A stretch of DNA of 64,000 bases, taken from NCBI RefSeq assembly GCF_037038585.1, contig NC_092523.1:2175001-2239000 (forward strand), read 5' to 3'. Origin of the DNA: Patagioenas fasciata. Its lineage: Eukaryota; Chordata; Aves; Columbiformes; Columbidae. A program made the position numbers and the translations under genes. Below the pieces are notes generated by a model. The model saw only the letters and a list, made by a program, of their open reading frames with translations. It ran no database searches and was not told where the DNA came from. Position 1 is the first letter of the stretch. Every line of letters begins with the position of its first letter. Shown here piece after piece: positions 61,601-64,000 of the stretch.

Positions 61601-61671
61601 CGAAGGCAGCGAGGCACACAAGGCTTTGGACTGGGAGGATCATCCGGGGACGGGACCTCAGGAGTGACGTT
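40600..61671 (-). CDS. SFXN5: Sideroflexin 5, partial: last two coding exons (61554-61671, 40600-40677)
   Basis: Read on the minus strand, these exons encode the last 64 residues of SFXN5, a multi-pass mitochondrial inner-membrane carrier of the sideroflexin/tricarboxylate-carrier family (serine transport is shown for paralogues; citrate has been reported for SFXN5). The penultimate exon encodes [10 protein letters not shown] and the final hydrophobic segment ([17 protein letters not shown]) through FPQMSE. The terminal exon encodes [11 protein letters not shown] and ends TVVYNKGL. Both match human SFXN5 almost residue for residue. Splice sites are GT-AG and phase 0. The intron between them is 20,876 bp. 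All upstream exons lie beyond 64,000. Tail-to-tail orientation with EMX1 matches human 2p13. Confidence 0.95.
40678..42512. other. SFXN5: SFXN5 last intron, left part, with candidate conserved element D at 41,390-41,900
   Basis: The 41,390-41,900 stretch is strongly AT-rich and non-repetitive, with TTACAGTAATAATTAAATCT, TCAACGTTTAACC, AAAATGATGCATAGATAGC and AGTAATTGCAAAATTG. Its composition contrasts with its GC-rich neighbours. Conservation is untested. Confidence 0.4.
42513..42706 (+). mobile_element. CR1 LINE 3' fragment (type A)
   Basis: ACTGAGGGTGGTGAGAGCCT ... CAACCCAAACTATTCTATGA. Confidence 0.92.
42707..44365. other. SFXN5: SFXN5 intron, unique
   Basis: Nothing recognised on either strand. 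Confidence 0.5.
44366..44586 (-). mobile_element. CR1 LINE 3' fragment (type B)
   Basis: ATCATAGAATCCTTTTGGTT ... GGGAAGAAATTGTTCCTAAA then CAACCTCAACCTCCCATGG. Confidence 0.93.
44587..45720. other. SFXN5: SFXN5 intron, GC-rich
   Basis: Contains a CpG-rich patch at 44,880-45,250 and a G-run at 45,472-45,484. No gene recognised. Confidence 0.45.
45721..45962 (-). mobile_element. CR1 LINE 3' fragment (type A)
   Basis: CAGAATCGCAGAATGGTTTG ... GCCTGAATCTCCCTTTTTTA. Confidence 0.92.
45963..46653. other. SFXN5: SFXN5 intron, unique
   Basis: Nothing recognised. Confidence 0.5.
46654..47060. repeat. 31-bp minisatellite in the SFXN5 last intron
   Basis: Thirteen copies of GATGGAGATGAGGGAATCGG+TGTTTGCTAAG, 30-32 bases each. 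Variants GAAGGAGATGAGGAAATCGG cluster at the left. TGTTCACTAAG and TGTTTGCTAAG endings alternate at the right, giving a 62-base dimer. Confidence 0.95.
47061..48394. other. SFXN5: SFXN5 intron, unique
   Basis: Nothing recognised. Confidence 0.5.
48395..48692 (+). mobile_element. CR1 LINE 3' fragment (type A)
   Basis: GACAGACTTGAGAGCAGGAC ... CAACCCAAACTGTTCTATGA. Confidence 0.93.
48693..49321. other. SFXN5: SFXN5 intron, unique
   Basis: Nothing recognised. Confidence 0.5.
49322..49460 (-). mobile_element. CR1 LINE 3' fragment with four tail repeats
   Basis: Four AGAATCAC/AGAATCAT units, then AGTTTGGGTTGGAAGGGACC and GGTCATCTAGTCCAACTCCC. This is a third CR1 3' type in the window. Confidence 0.88.
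49461..50057. other. SFXN5: SFXN5 intron, unique
   Basis: Nothing recognised. Confidence 0.5.
50058..50468 (+). mobile_element. CR1 LINE 3' fragment (type B)
   Basis: GGGGCTGGAGCACCAGTGTG ... CAACCAAAATGATTCTATGA. Confidence 0.94.
50469..52454. other. SFXN5: SFXN5 intron, unique
   Basis: Nothing recognised on either strand. Confidence 0.5.
52455..52722 (+). mobile_element. CR1 LINE 3' fragment (type A)
   Basis: GTTTTAAACTAAAGGAGGGA ... CATTCTGTGATTCTATGATT. Confidence 0.93.
52723..53955. other. SFXN5: SFXN5 intron, unique
   Basis: Includes a short (CCAA)n at 53,908-53,922. Nothing else recognised. Confidence 0.5.
53956..54000 (-). mobile_element. CR1 tail fragment, very short
   Basis: GAGAATCATAGAACAGCTCG then GTATCATCTGGTCCAACCTC; about 45 bp. 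Confidence 0.5.
54001..54989. other. SFXN5: SFXN5 intron, AT-rich at 54,000-54,560
   Basis: Unique AT-rich sequence; no exon recognised. It could contain regulatory elements but shows no distinctive motif cluster. Confidence 0.4.
54990..55130 (-). mobile_element. CR1 LINE 3' fragment
   Basis: GACTGGTTTGGGTTGGAAGG, then GACCTTAAAGACCATCTGG and GGGACACCTTCCACTAGAGC, the order of a further CR1 subfamily. Confidence 0.85.
55188..55333 (-). mobile_element. CR1 LINE 3' fragment (type A)
   Basis: AATCAGAGAATAGTTTGGGC ... GGGATGGTTCATCCACCACC; truncated. Confidence 0.9.
55334..56716. other. SFXN5: SFXN5 intron with candidate conserved element E at 56,150-56,470
   Basis: The block 56,150-56,470 is unique and AT-rich, with CTGCTAATTATTGACAGTTG (homeodomain plus TALE-like TGACAG), GCATCTAATTAGTAATTACT and CACATTGGCTCATTAACC. 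It looks like an enhancer by motif density. Confidence 0.45.
56717..56988 (+). mobile_element. CR1 LINE 3' fragment (type A)
   Basis: CGATAGGACAAGGGGTGATG ... CCATTCTATGATTCTACGAT. Confidence 0.93.
56989..59400. other. SFXN5: SFXN5 intron, long AT-rich unique stretch (57,300-59,300)
   Basis: The longest repeat-free, AT-rich interval in the window. Patches at 57,650-57,830, 58,030-58,150 (GTTGTTAATAATTTGCTCCC) and 58,650-58,750 look conserved-like. No exon of SFXN5 or another gene was recognised. Confidence 0.4.
59401..59850 (+). mobile_element. CR1 LINE 3' fragment (type A), long
   Basis: GAGCTGCTGAGAGGGGCCAG ... CAACCCAAACTGTCCTACGA then TTCTATGATT; about 450 bp. Confidence 0.93.
59851..60190. 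other. SFXN5: SFXN5 intron, unique
   Basis: Nothing recognised. Confidence 0.5.
60191..60495 (+). mobile_element. Old, diverged CR1/L3-like LINE fragment
   Basis: GGAATACTGTGTCTGCTTCT, AAAAGGATGTTGACTAATTA, GAAGAGCCATATGAATCAT and CAACAAGATTCCCTGGCTAG follow the order of the 3' non-coding part of old sauropsid CR1 copies, with heavy divergence. Confidence 0.55.
60496..61553. other. SFXN5: SFXN5 last intron, right end
   Basis: Unique. The SFXN5 donor (GTCAGT on the minus strand) lies at the right boundary. Confidence 0.5.
61554..61671 (-). CDS. SFXN5: SFXN5 penultimate coding exon
   Basis: It is 118 bp: the last base of a Lys codon followed by 39 codons. The minus-strand acceptor is TTTGCAG|AACG at 61672 and the donor is GAG|GTCAGT below 61554. 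It carries the last predicted membrane helix ([19 protein letters not shown]) and the FPQMSE motif. No other sideroflexin exon was seen from here to the right edge. Confidence 0.95.
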
Positions 61672-62406
61672 CTGCAAAGGAAAGGCTTTGTTAGACCATT
61701 TCATAGACCAGAGGAGTGCATGCCACCATCTAAATCGACACTGGTGTTCATGGTCTTCCCCTCCCTAACTGGTTTAGGTTCCTTCTTAGTAGGTCATCAA
61801 CAAATTCACCCACAAAAGATACCGAGTCCTGGGGTTTCGAAGCCCACCCTAAGTGCTCATTACTCCTAAATTTAATCAAGGTCGATCACACATCCTCCCC
61901 CTGTTTCAAACCATCTCACACCGGAGTAAACGGCACACGAGGTGTCATCTGCATGAGGGTTTTGGAGACAATGTTGAGTGAGATGAAGGAAATCAGGTTC
62001 TTGAGAGAGACTGTGAGCTTTGTGGGGTGGTACTGAAAAACCCACACTGCTCTGTTAATAAATAAAGCAGTAAACTCGACAACATCTTAATTTGTTAAAA
62101 ATCAAACATCTGCAGAGTGGGTGATAAGGATGTTTTAATACTTGCTGTCCCCAGGGGATATTTGTGAGTTCAAGACTTGTTAACAGCAAACACTTTAAGG
62201 TACCTGCAAGGTCAGGCTCTGATAACGACCCATTAAGTGACCCTTCTGATGCAATTAACACCTAGACAGGGACAACATTCAGCTGGTAGAAGGTGGCATG
62301 TTCAGTATATCCCATGATAAGGGACCTCAGACAATTTACAAACGTTGAGGGGAAAAATTTCATTCTTGAGGGCTATTTACACCAAAGCGACACCTGTTAT
62401 TTTCTA
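61672..62406. other. SFXN5: SFXN5 intron upstream of the penultimate exon
   Basis: Unique. No preceding SFXN5 exon was found here. Confidence 0.5.
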
Positions 62407-63265
62407 CCACAGAATCACAGAATCCCAGAGTGCCAGCGGTTGGAAGGGCCCTGTAAAGCTCATCCAGTGCAATCCCCCCATGGAGCAGTAACACCCAGCT
62501 GAGGTTCCACAGGAAGGTGTCCAGGCGGGTATTGAATGTCTGCAGAGAAGGAGACTCCACAACCTCCCTGGGCAGCCTGGGCCAGACTCTGACACCCTCA
62601 CCAGGAACAAGTTTCTTCTCAAATTTAAGTGGAACCTCCTGTGTTCCAGTTTGAACCCATTGCCCCTTGTCCTGTCACTGGTTGTCACCGAGAAGAGCCT
62701 GGCTCCATCCTCCTGACACTGCCCCTTTCCATATTGATCCCCATGAATGAGTCCCCCCTCAGTCTCCTCTTCTCCAGCTCCAGAGCCCCAGCTCCCTCAG
62801 CCTTTCCTCACACGGGAGATGCTCCACTCCCTTCAGCATCTTGGTGGCTGCGCTGGACTCTCTCCAGCAGTTCCCTGTCCTTCTGGAGCTGAGGGGCCAC
62901 AACTGGACACAATATTCCAGGTGTGGTCTCCCCAGGGCAGAGCAGAGGGGCAGGAGAACCTCTCTGACCTACTGACCACCCCCTTCTAACCCACCCCAGG
63001 CACCATTGGCCTTCCTGGCCACAAGGGCCCAGTGCTGGCTCATGGTCACTCTGCTGTCCCCAGGACCTCCAGGTCCCTTTCCCCTACACTGCTCTCTAAT
63101 AGCTCATTCCCCAACCTGTACTGGAACCTGGGGTTGTTCCTGCCCAGATTCAAGACTCTACACTTGCCCTTGTTCTATTTCATTACATTTTTCCCTGCCC
63201 AGCTCTCCAGCCTGTCCAGATCTCTGGACAGCAGCACAGCTTCCAGTGTCACCACTCCTCCCAAT
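62407..63265 (-). mobile_element. CR1 LINE 3' fragment, longest in the window (about 860 bp)
   Basis: From the reverse tail CACAGAATCACAGAATCCCA through GGGCAGCCTGGGCCAGACTC and CATTGCCCCTTGTCCTGTCA to GGACAGCAGCACAGCTTCCA. It includes the end of the reverse-transcriptase ORF side only if it extended further; no RT motif is visible. Confidence 0.92.
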
Positions 63266-64000
63266 CTGAAACAATTCAGAAAATCAGACTTGCTAGTGAG
63301 TTCTGTGTGAGGTTCAGTGGGTATCAGCAGTGTGGAGTCAGCAGATTGGCTGCGGGGTCATCAGCCACAGCCTTAGTCCCGATATGAGTCTCTCCATCCT
63401 GATCTTGAGGACGCCTCACGTTGTCCGGCCATCAAACACGGGCAGAGATCTGCTAATTAACACCTTTCCCTGGGGTGATGGCACAAGAGCTCTCTCCCGG
63501 TCAAGGAAGGTACAACCAGGTTACATGAACCGCTCGACATCCTCATGTTTACCACCACCGGGGTCTAAAAAGCACATTTCCAACCCAACGCACACCCTCA
63601 ACCCCCTGTCTACTCCACATTCACTGCCGGCTCCAAACACACCTGACGGCTTCTAACGGAGCAGCTGATGTGTGGGAACTCGTTACCCTGCCGCACGTTG
63701 TCTGTGTGGCTGAACATTCAGCCTCGGCGCCCTTTGCTAGCGAAGCTTGCTGAAAGCTGTCTTCATCTTGAGAAGGTTTGGGGGAAGCGGGGAAGGAAAA
63801 CAAGATCCGGAGCCTTAACTCCTCCGGTATCTCAGCTTCTCCTTAATAAGCTATCGAGACGGAGTTGATCCTATCAATTTGTGCTGTGAAAGCCGAGCTT
63901 CTGTTCTCCAATATTGAGCTACTTTGTTTTGCGTCGGGCGCGATCTAACCTAAAACACTCCCGCAGAAGTTCGCAAGGGTTTTTTGTCAGAGTCGGGACC
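63266..64000. other. SFXN5: SFXN5 intron, right edge
   Basis: Unique. No exon recognised before the window ends. Confidence 0.5.

Noticed and set aside
61680-64000. Search for the preceding SFXN5 exon (LPPIVMSMLEK region)
   Set aside because: No matching sequence seen on the minus strand; the exon must lie beyond the window.

Overview
The window looks like vertebrate nuclear DNA from a bird (or a close sauropsid relative). Three split genes with vertebrate exon-intron structure are recognisable. The interspersed repeats are almost all CR1 LINE fragments, with their typical 3' tail of ATTCTATG-like repeats. No L1 or Alu-type sequence was seen. The many GC-rich minisatellites and pentanucleotide tracts suit a GC-rich, gene-dense avian (micro)chromosome. 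The species cannot be named from the sequence.

Layout. (1) 1-4,500: non-coding, ending in an odd AT-rich degenerate tandem repeat and then a GC-rich, CCAAT-containing promoter. (2) 4,516-6,839, + strand: complete three-exon SPR (sepiapterin reductase, 270 aa). (3) 6,840-24,450: intergenic DNA with CR1 copies, two large minisatellites (10.3-10.75 kb and 16.6-17.9 kb) and several AT-rich, homeodomain-site-rich stretches that look like conserved regulatory elements. One of these is duplicated head-to-head as a long inverted repeat at 18,665-19,289. (4) 24,454-33,053, + strand: complete three-exon EMX1 (homeobox transcription factor, 239 aa). It sits in a CpG-rich domain and is flanked and interrupted by long purine/pyrimidine tracts. 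(5) 33,054-40,200: EMX1 3' UTR, an AT-rich minisatellite, another regulatory-looking block and a 630-bp (GGAGA/GAAGA)n array. (6) 40,600-61,671, - strand: the last two coding exons of SFXN5 (sideroflexin 5), separated by a 20.9-kb intron; the rest of the gene lies beyond the right edge. (7) 61,672-64,000: SFXN5 intron with the longest CR1 fragment.

The order SPR(+) - EMX1(+) - SFXN5(-) is the same as on human chromosome 2p13, which supports all three calls. The genes do not share a pathway: SPR makes tetrahydrobiopterin, EMX1 patterns the dorsal forebrain and SFXN5 is a mitochondrial inner-membrane carrier. Their linkage may be kept partly because EMX1 enhancers lie in neighbouring introns and intergenic DNA; that is inference.

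No prokaryotic-type system, CRISPR array, tRNA, rRNA or intact transposon was found. Most long open frames here are translations of tandem repeats or CR1 and are not genes. The most unusual structure is the inverted duplication of a conserved-looking element between SPR and EMX1.
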